This document shows positions 35,654 to 45,082 of a stretch of 63,504 nucleotides of DNA, in pieces (position 1 is the first letter of the stretch; every line of letters starts with the position of its first letter). A program made the position numbers and the translations under genes. This DNA is from Funiculus sociatus GB2-C1 (lineage in GTDB: Bacteria; Cyanobacteriota; Cyanobacteriia; Cyanobacteriales; FACHB-T130), in NCBI RefSeq assembly GCF_039962115.1, contig NZ_JAMPKJ010000034.1, forward strand, positions 1 through 63,504. Direction: 5' to 3'. Under the pieces are notes generated by a model. It saw only the letters and a program-made list of their open reading frames with translations. It ran no database searches and had not been told where the DNA came from.

Positions 35654-36427
35654 TCAGTCTTCAATCTGAGTTGCAATCTTTTCCACTATCTGGCTGAAGG
35701 GATGATCAGGGTAGCGTAGACAGAAAAGTTCTTTACTCCCTAGCAAAATCATTTCTTCCGAGAGCGGTATAATCCCAGCCACGGCTGTGTTGTAAGTTGC
35801 CTCTAGCTGTTCCCGCAAGGCATCGAAACCTAAGGCTGGCAGTACCTTGTTGACGACCAGCAGCATCTTGGGCACCTCCAGCTTTCGAGCCACATCCACC
35901 GTCACAGCAGTACCTTGGAAGTCTTGGCTGTCTGGACGCAGGATGACGACTAGAACATTAGAGATACCGATAGAAATTAGAGTTTCTTCGTTGAGTCCGG
36001 GGTGAGTATCAATGAACAAGTAGTCCAAGTTCAGACAGCGAATAATTTCCTGAAAGCCATCATTGAGACGAACTACGTCATACCCCTGGCGCAGAACGCG
36101 GGAAATTTCTCTAGCTTTAGTACTAGAGGGAATGAGGTAGAGGCTACCGTTTGCTACGGTTGTCTCCCCCTGTTCCGCCTTGAGAAGATTGCTAACGTCG
36201 TAAGCAGCCTCTTTAATGTGACAGCGACCCCATAGGTAGTCATTGAGGGCAAAGTCGATTTTTTCAATGTCTAGACCGAAAATGACGTGAATCCCTGGCG
36301 ACTGGATATCAGTGTCAATAATGCCTACCCGTTGCCCGTGACGGGCTATAGTAGCCGCTAGGTTAGCCGTCAAGTTTGATTTACCAGTTCCACCACGGAA
36401 CGAGTGAATAGATACTATTTTCGCCAC
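35654..36427 (-). CDS. MinD/ParA-like ATPase of the NHLP locus
   Basis: 257 residues from GTG 36427, which has TGGAGGT a few bases upstream; a longer ORF start exists but would add 33 unmatched residues. Deviant Walker A HSFRGGTGKSNLTANLA at the N-terminus, IIDTDIQSPGIHVIFGL and LDYLFIDTHPGLNEETL are typical of MinD-type ATPases. Such ATPases occur in NHLP-type clusters and may position the transporter or sensor at the membrane (inference). It is followed after 40 bases by the HExxH gene. Confidence 0.85.
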   Translation of the reverse strand: MAKIVSIHSFRGGTGKSNLTANLAATIARHGQRVGIIDTDIQSPGIHVIFGLDIEKIDFALNDYLWGRCHIKEAAYDVSNLLKAEQGETTVANGSLYLIPSSTKAREISRVLRQGYDVVRLNDGFQEIIRCLNLDYLFIDTHPGLNEETLISIGISNVLVVILRPDSQDFQGTAVTVDVARKLEVPKMLLVVNKVLPALGFDALREQLEATYNTAVAGIIPLSEEMILLGSKELFCLRYPDHPFSQIVEKIATQIED

Positions 36428-36561
36428 AGTGTACCTCCAGGTATAAAACACTATCAAAGCTTTGATATGACCCCTCTCGACGACGTGCTGAGTTCTGGTG
36501 CAAGCTATCTGCCTGATTACAGCCACCCAAAAGTGGGAGTAGGTGTACCTTGGTTGCGGAT

Positions 36562-38295
36562 TTATTGACCATCGTCTACCACTCGAACCTTGAGCTGTTG
36601 AACCCTTTGTTGCAATCGCTGATAGTACTCCGTCTCAGTTTCACTAGCTGTTACCGATTGATTTCTGAGCTTTTGCACTTTTTTCTGCAACTGCTGAAAG
36701 TCATCCGTTTCCGTAATTTCAGCGACTTGGCGAACCTTTTTGGCTTCGTCAATCTCGACGCGCAGTTCCATCACCTGCTGTTTCAGGTTCTGCTCTCGCG
36801 CCTTCAACTTTTGAGCCATCTGTAGGAAGACGCGCACCAGTTGACCAATATCGTCCTGAGAGTGAGACACCTCAGCTAATCCTTGAGGCTCGAAATCGTC
36901 CTCTTCCAGTGCTTGTGCTGCCTTGGTGAGGGCACGAATCGGTCTAACAATGCTCCGTGCTAGGAGCAGCGCTATGATTGTCGCGATCGCTCCTACTGCC
37001 AGTAAGCTGCGGCTATTTTGCCAGATTAGATGATTTAGGGGAGCGGTAAACTGTGCATCAGTTTTGTTCACTGCCAACACCCAGGGTTGCTCGTCTAGGG
37101 GAGCGAAGCCAACCATCTGGCGTGTCTGCTCCTGTGGGGAGTAATAACTGGTGTGACCGATTTCTTTAGTCCCCACCATCGCCGCTGCCAACTTTGGAAT
37201 GTCCAAGCTCTCAATTTGCTCGATGCCATAAAGCCTGTCGGTCTCGACCTGCTTACGTTTCTCTGGCGGTAAGGGAGCCAAACTATGGTAGAGGAGAGAC
37301 TTATCCGGGTGGCTGATGATTACCCCCTGCTGGTCAACCAAAAAGGCGTAGCTCCCAGAGCCTGCCTGTAGCGCATTTACAATCGCCCAGATTTCCTCTC
37401 CCTTGATTTTTAAGACTGCTACTCCCAGGATCTTGCCACTCTCAGACCGCACAGGGTGGGAGAAGTAAATGCCTGGTCGCCCACTGGTTGTACCAACTAG
37501 GACACTAGAGACGTAAGGCTGTCCCTGGATTGCCTGTTGAAAGTATTCGCGAAAGGCGTAGTTTTGACCCATGAATGTTGGATCGGTGGAAGCGAGGCCG
37601 CGCCCCTCTTTGTCTAGGAGATAAACAGCGTCATAGTCGGGGTTGGAGCGGAAGATGTTATCTAGCGATCGCTGCACGGAGGAGCGGAAGGTTCCTTGCT
37701 TCTCAGGCGTGGTAGAAGTGAGGAAACCTACCACATTCTTCTCAGTACTGACTTGAACCACAACGCGCTGAATATCGATGATTAGCTGGTCGAGACGACT
37801 CGCGTTACTGGTAGCTAACAGTTCCAGTTTGCGGTATTCGCTATCCTCTGCACTCTTCAGGCTCTGTTGGAGGTTGTAATAGGCAGTGAAGCTCATCGGT
37901 ATGAGCGTAGCTAAGAGTAGTGCGACCGAGAGTTTAGTCCTGATAGACCAGGCAGAGGGGTTAAACAACTGACGCAAGTGCTTACCAAAGCCGATTGATT
38001 GCTCTAAGCCCGACCATACTCTGCTGAGTGGTTGGTTGTTGAACGATGCCTGTTCATCAGGGACAGCCCCTAACCCTCCAGCGATCGCCTCTAGCTGTGC
38101 GTCACTGAGTTTACTGTCATCTGACTTTGAGATTTGAGCCAAGGCAGCTTCCCCTTCTTGCCGTGTAAAACTGTAGCCAGCAATTCGTACAATCTCTAGG
38201 CGTTTATCATCACTGGCAGCGTTTCGGAGTTGCTTTTGGAACGCTTCATCCGTGGCTACCCTCTCGTAAAAGGCTCTTGCGCTTTCAACAGACAT
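36562..38295 (-). CDS. Nif11-type leader fused to a dCache-HAMP membrane sensor
   Basis: 577 residues. Residues 1-75 align with the neighbouring Nif11 precursor (MSVESARAFYERVATDEAFQ against MSIENAKALYSRMATDKAFR; both share GY.FT) and end LSDAQLEAIAGGLG, a double-glycine site. After it come a membrane helix (KLSVALLLATLIPMSFTAYY), a dCache-like extracytoplasmic sensor (DYDAVYLLDKEGRGLAS, GIYFSHPV, FLVDQQGVIISHPD), a second helix with HAMP (LLARSIVRPIRALTKAAQAL) and a C-terminal coiled coil. There is no kinase, cyclase or chemotaxis output domain. A RiPP leader on a transmembrane sensor is unusual. Cleavage at GG by the C39 exporter would release the sensor from its leader. Confidence 0.85.
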   Translation of the reverse strand: MSVESARAFYERVATDEAFQKQLRNAASDDKRLEIVRIAGYSFTRQEGEAALAQISKSDDSKLSDAQLEAIAGGLGAVPDEQASFNNQPLSRVWSGLEQSIGFGKHLRQLFNPSAWSIRTKLSVALLLATLIPMSFTAYYNLQQSLKSAEDSEYRKLELLATSNASRLDQLIIDIQRVVVQVSTEKNVVGFLTSTTPEKQGTFRSSVQRSLDNIFRSNPDYDAVYLLDKEGRGLASTDPTFMGQNYAFREYFQQAIQGQPYVSSVLVGTTSGRPGIYFSHPVRSESGKILGVAVLKIKGEEIWAIVNALQAGSGSYAFLVDQQGVIISHPDKSLLYHSLAPLPPEKRKQVETDRLYGIEQIESLDIPKLAAAMVGTKEIGHTSYYSPQEQTRQMVGFAPLDEQPWVLAVNKTDAQFTAPLNHLIWQNSRSLLAVGAIATIIALLLARSIVRPIRALTKAAQALEEDDFEPQGLAEVSHSQDDIGQLVRVFLQMAQKLKAREQNLKQQVMELRVEIDEAKKVRQVAEITETDDFQQLQKKVQKLRNQSVTASETETEYYQRLQQRVQQLKVRVVDDGQ

Positions 38296-38553
38296 ACATT
38301 TTAAAGAGGCTATTAATGGGTTGCCTCAATCCCAGAGAGTGGCAGTAATCTCTGCTACGTCCAGGGACTGCTTCGCCCTGATAAGAACGCTTAAAAAGGC
38401 TCGTCGGTTTTGCCAGCCAGAACGCGGTAGGAGAGGAGGCTGAGCGTTTAGCTGACCGTCTGAGCCATTTTTTTTCAACTCAAAATTGTCAGTTCCCTAC
38501 GAGGGATCTGAGCCATTCTCTAAAGCAAGGGAATCACCAGTTATTTCTTCTGT

Positions 38554-38886
38554 CTAGGTAATAGTATTGCTTACAGCTTTGTTATAAGGTTCTACTATGT
38601 AAGTATCTACTGCATCACCTACAGCATCAACAGCGTCACTAACAAAATCAAATACACCCCCACCACTGACTGCTGCTAGTTCCTCGTCGTTGAGTTCGCT
38701 GTCAGATAAGGCAGACGCTTGGTCTTTGGAGGTGACATCATGCCATTCTTCCGGGGTGAAATCGTAACCAGCAGCTTGCAGAACTTGATTGCATTCCTCC
38801 TTATTTGCAGCCTGCTTTAGTTGCGCCCGAAATGCTTTATCCGTGGCCATCCTTGAATAGAGTGCCTTTGCGTTTTCAATAGACAT
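38554..38886 (-). CDS. Nif11-type RiPP precursor peptide
   Basis: 110 residues. The Nif11-like leader (MSIENAKALYSRMATDKAFR, AAGYDFTPEEW) ends LNDEELAAVSGGG. The core (GVFDFVSDAVDAVGDAVDTY and about 14 more residues) is amphipathic, repeats a DAVxAVGDAV pattern and has no Cys. Its leader is the closest relative of the N-terminus of the dCache sensor downstream, so the sensor's leader may have come from this gene. The shared regulatory motif lies about 155 bases upstream. Confidence 0.9.
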   Translation of the reverse strand: MSIENAKALYSRMATDKAFRAQLKQAANKEECNQVLQAAGYDFTPEEWHDVTSKDQASALSDSELNDEELAAVSGGGVFDFVSDAVDAVGDAVDTYIVEPYNKAVSNTIT

Positions 38887-39040
38887 ATATTCCTCCGGTT
38901 GATACCTACTTAATAAGGGTAAAAAATTAAAAAACGGGCAACCTTCAAACCTGGCAAAACTTGGTAAATACTAATTCTTTTGTCAGCTAAGACTATTCGT
39001 TTTTTCTGTAATAGTATTTAGCTTAAATGGTACTGGTTCC

Positions 39041-39090
39041 GTTCACAATGCACAATTTTTCTGTGAAAATAGCATTTTTTTCGCTCCTGC
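39041..39090 (-). promoter_or_regulatory. Shared NHLP-locus motif, copy C (upstream of Nif11 precursor)
   Basis: CACAATGCACAATTTTTCTG (ATGCAC from 39048), then ATAGCA and TTTTTTTCGCTCCTGCTT with the G of CGCT at 39083, 35 bases on. The remainder of 38887-39311 is AT-rich with no gene. Confidence 0.65.
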
Positions 39091-39311
39091 TTGATACCTA
39101 ATGGAATGCGCTCAATTTTGAGCAGTTAGTATTAATTTTTACAAAATCAAATACTCTAGTGACGTTGAACAAAGCTTGGGAATATCTAAATTCTTACATC
39201 AGTAATTCGCTAAAATTCCTCGGTGATTAATTTTGAAGCACTATCTATATCAGGCATTCAACGAAACAGTATGAGCGGGATATAAGGCAAGCTTTTGTTA
39301 CTTAAAAGCTT

Positions 39312-41045
39312 TCACTTCAATACTTCTTCAAATGTGTTGTATTCCCTTACGGGTAACAGACGCCATCGTGCTTCCCCCAGCAGTTCCAACACCGAGGAGT
39401 GGTATTTCAACAAACTTGATCGATGACCGACACTAACATAGGTGATGCCAGAGGACAGCAACTGTTGGTAAAGCTGCTCTTCATTCTTCAGATCTAACGC
39501 CCCTGTCGCTTCATCCAAAATGGCATAGTGTGGGGAAGCCAAAAGCAGACGAGCAAAGGCGAGGCGTTGTTGTTCGCCTAGAGAAAGCACATTCGCTAAA
39601 TCTAGTTGTGCATCCCATCCACCTATGCGTTCGGCTAAGTCAGCCAAGTTTACCTGTCTCAACACTTCACGCATAGCATCCTCTTCAGTATCCCGGTCAG
39701 TGTTGGGATAAAGGAGTTGCTCACGTAGGGAACCCAAAATCATGTAAGGGCGCTGGGGTAAAAACAGCATCGACTCAAGCGTTGGTCTAGCGATGCGACC
39801 CGTTCCCGCCTTCCACAACCCGGCGATCGCTCTGAGTAACGAACTCTTGCCCATACCACTTTGACCGATAATGAGCAATCCCTCCCCAGGTGGTACCGCT
39901 ACAGATAAATCTTCAACCAACCTTTTTTGATATCTAGGTGTCTCCAAGGTCACATGGAACAGTTCCAACTGGTCAGCAGGTACTGTATCAATTGAAGTTG
40001 CGCCTACAGTAAGAATTTGATACGGGGTGTCTAGAGTCTGATTAAATAAAGCCAAACGATTCACCCCAGCAGCAAACGCACTTAAGTCTTCAAACTGAGT
40101 GACAATAATTGACAAAGCCTTTAACACGGCGGAAAAGGCAATACTCGCCTGAGAAATCACGCCAAACTCCACCTGTCCGGCAAAAAACAGCGGGGCTATC
40201 ACCACAATTGGGACTAGCTGAATGAAAAAATTGTAACCCGTCTTAAAAAATCCCAGGTTGCGCTGCCAAGCAATCAGACGGTCAAAGTTTCTATATAGCT
40301 CGTCAAACCGACTTCTTACTGTAGCCGACTCCGGTGCTTCGCCCTGATAGAAAGCGATCGCTTCGGCGTTGTCACGGATATGGACTAAGCCATAACGAAA
40401 ATCAGCTTCTTTCTGGAGTTGAAGGAAGTTCAGACCAATCAGTCGTTTGCCGAAGAGTACGGTGACAACTGTACCGACAAAGGCATAGCAGACGAGAATC
40501 AACACCAGCGGCACAGAAATTGATATCAGTATCCCAATAAACGCAATCAGACTAAAAACTGACTGGAGAACTAAGACAAAAAACTTTAGAGAGTTTCTTG
40601 TAAAGGTATTAATATCTTCACTAATTCGCTGGTCAGGATTGTCAACATCTGCGTAAAAATTAATGTCATAGTAAGCCCGATTGTGAAAATATTTATCCAG
40701 AAAATGGTTAGTCAGCCACCGCCGCCAGTACAAACTTACCTTATCAATAAGGTACTCAAAGAAGACGGCTAAGGGTGTGACAATGACTACAAAAACGACA
40801 AAAATCAGCACAGTTTGCCAGAAGTTGCCGATATTCCGTTGCTCCAGGGCAGTGAACAAATTTCGGTTTAGGAAGCTGACACCCACATCGATGCCACTGG
40901 CAACTATCAATAACAACAGGACAAGTGCCAACAGCCCTCTCGCACCCCATTTTTCCTTACTAAACCAATAAGGTTTAGCGATCGCCCAAAACCGCTGCCA
41001 CAACCGCCAGTCCACTCGATTAAGTGAGGCTTTTCTTTCTAACAT
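39312..41045 (-). CDS. SbmA/BacA-like ABC transporter (fused membrane and ATPase domains)
   Basis: 577 residues. The N-terminal ~330 residues are an ABC_membrane_2 (SbmA/BacA, ABCD-type) domain with a typical ERWRRWLT-like motif (SLYWRRWLTNHFL) and DNPDQRISEDI. The ATPase has Walker A IIGQSGMGKSSLLRAIAGLW, signature LSLGEQQRLAFARLLL and Walker B YAILDEATGALD. SbmA/BacA relatives carry peptide antibiotics such as azole-modified microcins, so in this locus it may give uptake, self-protection or a second export route (inference). Confidence 0.85.
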   Translation of the reverse strand: MLERKASLNRVDWRLWQRFWAIAKPYWFSKEKWGARGLLALVLLLLIVASGIDVGVSFLNRNLFTALEQRNIGNFWQTVLIFVVFVVIVTPLAVFFEYLIDKVSLYWRRWLTNHFLDKYFHNRAYYDINFYADVDNPDQRISEDINTFTRNSLKFFVLVLQSVFSLIAFIGILISISVPLVLILVCYAFVGTVVTVLFGKRLIGLNFLQLQKEADFRYGLVHIRDNAEAIAFYQGEAPESATVRSRFDELYRNFDRLIAWQRNLGFFKTGYNFFIQLVPIVVIAPLFFAGQVEFGVISQASIAFSAVLKALSIIVTQFEDLSAFAAGVNRLALFNQTLDTPYQILTVGATSIDTVPADQLELFHVTLETPRYQKRLVEDLSVAVPPGEGLLIIGQSGMGKSSLLRAIAGLWKAGTGRIARPTLESMLFLPQRPYMILGSLREQLLYPNTDRDTEEDAMREVLRQVNLADLAERIGGWDAQLDLANVLSLGEQQRLAFARLLLASPHYAILDEATGALDLKNEEQLYQQLLSSGITYVSVGHRSSLLKYHSSVLELLGEARWRLLPVREYNTFEEVLK

Positions 41046-41106
41046 ACAACTCCCTAGAAGGTAAATAATTACTGAATCTACACATCAGACATAGCTTTTT
41101 CTCATA

Positions 41107-41203
41107 TACAGCGGTTTGCATTTGAATGCGGGACACCTCTATGTACGGGCGCAAAGCTTCGCGCCCCTAGTGATGTCCCTCACTTATCTGAAAATTGCGG
41201 TAA
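41107..41203. mobile_element. Short MITE-like element
   Basis: About 97 bp with inverted ends TACAGCGGTTTGCA and, reversed, TTACCGCAATTTTCAGA, plus GGGACACC / GGGACATC further in. Centre is a GGGCGC-AAAGCTTC-GCGCCC hairpin. Its ends resemble those of the element at 32565-32714. Confidence 0.5.
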
Positions 41204-41275
41204 TTAGCTCTGTTAAATAAATTGTTCTGAGCTATAAAAAACTGCAACAGACAGAGTAGAAGTTTCAATCTGTAA

Positions 41276-41581
41276 TCATCTTCCTAACTCTTTTATCCGT
41301 TGTGGTCGTCTTACAAAGTAGTAAATTAAAGCACCAATACCATTGGTGAACAGAATGACGATTAGCCAAGCAAGTTTATTGCTTCTATCATTAGGTTCTT
41401 TGGTAATACAGTCAATGAGTATCCATAGCCAAAAAAAGAGTACCCCCACAAACAATATTGCAAATAATACAGGTAAGATTGCATTAAGTTCTAGCTTTTT
41501 GCTCAAAATAAAGCTGAGAAAAACAAAAATGAGAATTCCTAGAATTCCATAGGAAAATGCGCTTATCTGCCATCTGCTCAT
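41276..41581 (-). CDS. PLDc_N-domain small membrane protein, possible immunity protein
   Basis: 101 residues with about three membrane helices (GILGILIFVFLSFIL; FAILFVGVLFFWLWILIDCI; LAWLIVILFTNGIGALIYYF). The last two, with the W-x-L-I-D-C and RRPQR ends, match the PLDc_N (phospholipase D nuclease N-terminal) domain. Small PLDc_N proteins are found beside bacteriocin genes, where they may protect the producer; that role is inferred here from position. Confidence 0.7.
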   Translation of the reverse strand: MSRWQISAFSYGILGILIFVFLSFILSKKLELNAILPVLFAILFVGVLFFWLWILIDCITKEPNDRSNKLAWLIVILFTNGIGALIYYFVRRPQRIKELGR

Positions 41582-41769
41582 CGCGGTTAATCCTCTTAAA
41601 TTTAGTCTTAGCTACTAATTTTTGATTCCCCAGCCATTTTAGAAAATGTCTTCAGCTCTCAATTGAACATTCTAAATCTGTGTTCAAAACAGTTTTAGTC
41701 TTAATTCAAGCGTGCTGGAATGGGGCAAATTGTTACTCTATTAATAAACTAAAGTTTCTATTATTGGCA

Positions 41770-44028
41770 TTAATAAAAAAATGGGATTGGATTCAGTTTA
41801 TCTTCCCTCAACGGTTCTTTTAACCAACCTAACTTGACGGGAACATCGTAAAGCCGCCCAGTGCCAAATCTAGCCCAGAAGTGGCGCATTCCAGGGACGA
41901 TAACCTTTACAACACTTAGTCCTATATCAGGACGTGTCTGGTCTAAAACCAGTGTTTCCATACCGTTTTTCTCTGCAATGTCTACACAAGTCATGACATC
42001 CTTCAGCAAATCATCACTCCAAAGCTGGGGGTAGTCAGAACGCACTTTCGGTACTGCGCTTTCATCTGGAACTAGATAAGGCTGATTTTCCAGCGTTGCT
42101 GTTTTCCACCAGTTTATGGTGTCACTATCGTCTATAGCGTATTCACCACTTCCATCAGCGGTAATTGGTAAAACAGCAGGAAGAGACTGATTCGCCTCCG
42201 TCAATGCCCGAAGGATGGCGATTTTAGGGTCAAAATGGGTACCACAGCCTAAGATAATATCCTCTATCGTTTTATCAGTTCTCCTTGAAACAGCAATAAA
42301 AGTAGGAATATTTAAATCGCTAGTGATGTCGAGAACCCAAATATCACGCTGAATTGTTTTGTAATAATCCTTCAATGATTGAAAATACGGCTCATCGAAA
42401 TTATCTAAATCGACCACTGGCCTCTTGAGGCGGTTATACCACCACAAACAGACACTATCCCGTTCTACCAATTCCATAAATCCCTGAAGGATAGCTTCCT
42501 CTATTGTATTACCGGCTGCATTGCCGTTTGAACAGGAATTGCAGAAAGCGTTCTCTCTATCGGAAACGGTATAACTGAAATAGCAGTAAGCGGTTGGCAA
42601 GTATTTAAATTCTTTGTAAGTCAACGACCAGACTGGTGTCCACTCAATTTCTACTTCCTCATCAAAGGGACTTGGAACCCAGTGAAAACCAGCCGTTAAT
42701 TTTGCGTTCCATTCCCTACGATTTTTGTATTGTGCTTCACTGAAATTCATGCAGGTATTTGGGTGGATTGCGGCTTCCCCCATTTCTTTGTAACTTGCTT
42801 TTTTTCTAACTTCGTCTCCCTGAAATACGCCAGAATATCTCTCAAGCGATTCGCAAAGACAACTTACCTTGGCTTGGTAGTCGGTCATACCCTTGCCAGC
42901 GCTTCTGCTTCGCAAACTTCGGCGCAAAGAGTGAAAACTGTCGTGCGTTAGGGCGAGATTCTGCCCAGCAGAATAAGTATGGGTCAAACCATTCTCCCCT
43001 TCGAGCAAACGCCTCAGTCCATTGACAATGCCCGTAATTGGACTAATGTGGTGTTGATATTGCTTCAAAGTCGCCTCAGGGGAAGAACAGCGATGTCCCC
43101 CATCCGCAATGAAAGTTTTCTTCCGGCTCTCAAGAACAAGAGGTTGTGGTTTCCTGTTTAAAAGATATTTTGCTTCGCCACAATGAGGGCACTGAGGACG
43201 CCGAACTAAAGTATGGTTTTGTATCTCCAGAGTTGTCACATCAAAGGTAGCCACAGTCCCTTCAAGCCGTTTATTCTCTTTATTAACAATCCATTTAGCA
43301 GCTTCCGTTGCCGCCATAGTTAGCGCTGTTTGGGATGTCGAAGGCAAAGCAGCTAGAGAAGTTGCCAAAGGTGTCGTGATGCCCTTCTTTCTCTGTACAA
43401 AAGTTTCAACTTGGCGCTGTGTTTGAAGACGTTGAGCCAAACACGCCCAGCAACCAGTTTTCCCAGGGTAAAATATAGGTCCAATCCAAACAACAGTTCC
43501 TACTGGTTTAACGAGCATCCAAGGGCGTTGAAATTTCAAAGCTTTCTGGTTAAAAGCATCCAACTCTGATTGAAGGTAATCATCGCTTAATACTACCGAA
43601 ATATCTCCATCATCACATACTTGAATACCCAGCGATTTTAGTATAGAAATAAACGGTTCCGGTGTGATATTACCAAATGAAGTCACGGTAACTCTAGTTG
43701 CATGCAAGCGGGTTGCAGCTACCTTTGATTCAACGCCAAGAAAATTCCAGAAAGCCGCCATTTCATGAGGTATAATGTTATCCGTTTCAACAATGTACCC
43801 CTTGTTTTCCAAGGACATCAAAGCATAGTAAATTTTAGCAGTAGAGGCTTGTCCTTGAAGTTTGTCAACTATATCGTCAACCGTATGATGGCCATCTATC
43901 AACGTTGCTAATAGATAGTAGAGACGACCTTTTAGAAAAAAATGCCCCTTCTCTGACAGTAGAAATACATGCTCTGGCTCTAAACTTTCGACACGGAAGT
44001 AAGCTTTAAACTTTGGTTTGTTAATCAT
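41770..44028 (-). CDS. Fused leader-binding/E1-like and YcaO cyclodehydratase (TOMM type)
   Basis: 752 residues. The first ~85 residues form a winged-helix leader-recognition domain. Then comes an E1/ThiF-like docking region with zinc cysteines CWAC and CPHC. The C-terminal YcaO domain has KVSCLCESLERYSGVF, NAAGNTIEEAILQGFMELVE and RDSVCLWWYNRLKRPVVD, and a proline-containing end NPIPFFY, as in TruD/LynD-type fused cyclodehydratases. It should make ATP-dependent backbone modifications (azoline or related) on a precursor. Cores here lack Cys, so Ser/Thr or another backbone reaction is implied. Confidence 0.9.
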   Translation of the reverse strand: MINKPKFKAYFRVESLEPEHVFLLSEKGHFFLKGRLYYLLATLIDGHHTVDDIVDKLQGQASTAKIYYALMSLENKGYIVETDNIIPHEMAAFWNFLGVESKVAATRLHATRVTVTSFGNITPEPFISILKSLGIQVCDDGDISVVLSDDYLQSELDAFNQKALKFQRPWMLVKPVGTVVWIGPIFYPGKTGCWACLAQRLQTQRQVETFVQRKKGITTPLATSLAALPSTSQTALTMAATEAAKWIVNKENKRLEGTVATFDVTTLEIQNHTLVRRPQCPHCGEAKYLLNRKPQPLVLESRKKTFIADGGHRCSSPEATLKQYQHHISPITGIVNGLRRLLEGENGLTHTYSAGQNLALTHDSFHSLRRSLRSRSAGKGMTDYQAKVSCLCESLERYSGVFQGDEVRKKASYKEMGEAAIHPNTCMNFSEAQYKNRREWNAKLTAGFHWVPSPFDEEVEIEWTPVWSLTYKEFKYLPTAYCYFSYTVSDRENAFCNSCSNGNAAGNTIEEAILQGFMELVERDSVCLWWYNRLKRPVVDLDNFDEPYFQSLKDYYKTIQRDIWVLDITSDLNIPTFIAVSRRTDKTIEDIILGCGTHFDPKIAILRALTEANQSLPAVLPITADGSGEYAIDDSDTINWWKTATLENQPYLVPDESAVPKVRSDYPQLWSDDLLKDVMTCVDIAEKNGMETLVLDQTRPDIGLSVVKVIVPGMRHFWARFGTGRLYDVPVKLGWLKEPLREDKLNPIPFFY

Positions 44029-44162
44029 TATTTTAGCCTCTGTTTTTCAGTTGCCCTTTTGCTGCTTTCAGGTGATCTATTTGGTATCCTGACTCAGTAA
44101 TTCCATCCTAATAATTCTTTGAGGAGTTGTGGACTAGTCATTGAATTGCTCGCTGTAGGTAA

Positions 44163-44201
44163 AAGACCCGAAGTGCATTTCTATGGACACTTGCGGGTCT
44201 T
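44163..44201 (-). terminator. Terminator after the nitrile-hydratase-like precursor gene
   Basis: Arms AAGACCCG.AAGTG and CACTTGCGGGTCTT form a long stem with one bulge. Read leftward, a T4 run follows. Located 95 bases past the stop of the gene at 44296-44622. Confidence 0.7.
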
Positions 44202-44295
44202 CACTAATGATGCCGGAATCGTACTAGCTACCAAGAGTACAGATGACAGTTTGCAGCTCAAGGTTTGCTCTAGCCAAGCTTGAGTTCATTAAGTC

Positions 44296-44622
44296 TTAAT
44301 CCCATCCCACGGTAATGGAAAACAGGCTAACCTCGCCGTAATCGGGAAGCAAATCATCACCACCTCCTCCTGCAACGGCTTCCAACTGTTCTTCAGACAA
44401 TTCCTCTACACCAGGCTTTTTGGGAATTATAAGATAGAAAGTATCACCCGTTTCCTCCAGCACTTGAACGTTGGCACCTTCTGGCATCTTTTGCCCAAGT
44501 TCTCTTTCAATTGCTGCTTCAGGATTGCTAACCAGTTCTTGCTTGAACGCTTCATCCTGCCAAGCATGAGCAACTAGTTTTGCTTCCAGCTCGTTTCTGG
44601 TCATTTTCTGTTGTCCAGCCAT
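44296..44622 (-). CDS. NHLP precursor with nitrile-hydratase-like leader
   Basis: 108 residues. The leader resembles the nitrile hydratase alpha subunit (RNELEAKLVAHAWQDEAFKQ; NPEAAIERELGQKMPEGANV; FYLIIPKKP) and ends LSEEQLEAVAGGGG. The core of about 20 residues, DDLLPDYGEVSLFSITVGWD, is acidic with two Ser and one Thr but no Cys. It is the nearest precursor upstream of the YcaO gene, so the most likely substrate for it. The shared motif begins about 45 bases upstream of the ATG. Confidence 0.9.
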   Translation of the reverse strand: MAGQQKMTRNELEAKLVAHAWQDEAFKQELVSNPEAAIERELGQKMPEGANVQVLEETGDTFYLIIPKKPGVEELSEEQLEAVAGGGGDDLLPDYGEVSLFSITVGWD

Positions 44623-44663
44623 TTTTTTATCTCCAATAACGGCTTTATAACTAACAATTTAGA

Positions 44664-44726
44664 GGATGCAACCTTTGCTCACAATGCACAATTTTTAGGC
44701 AAGCATAACGTTTTTTTCGCTACTGC
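44664..44726 (-). promoter_or_regulatory. Shared NHLP-locus motif, copy D (upstream of 44622 precursor)
   Basis: GATGCAACCTTTGCTCAC, then ATGCACAATTTTTAGG (from 44684), ATAACG and TTTTTTTCGCTACTGC with the G of CGCT at 44719: 35 bases, as in other copies. Nothing else was found in 44727-45082. Confidence 0.65.
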
Positions 44727-45082
44727 ATTTTTAGTCTAAATCAGGAAAAAACTAGGTCTAATAGCTCAGTTATGTGTTAGCTTTCTCGACGGTTTGAGTT
44801 AGAGCTTTCTTGAAAACAGAATTTTGAATTAACTTGAATTTACTTTCCGGGTCAACCTTATTATGGCAAGCGAATGACTTTAAGCAAAAAGGACTGACAA
44901 GCACTTGTGTACACTTGCAGCTTTTCCAATTTTGTTGATAGCGGGGGGTTGAAGTTAAGGAATTTCAATATCTACAAAGCTAAGCACGTAGTCAACAGTC
45001 CTTCTCTCCCCAAGCGACCTGACTTACCAAGACCTTGACCAGAGATATTGGAGATTAGTGGAGATGGTCAATTGCCACAGCG

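Noticed and set aside
38296-38553. Possible small precursor gene between the Nif11 sensor and the Nif11 peptide
   Set aside because: No ORF with a leader or double-glycine site could be read there.
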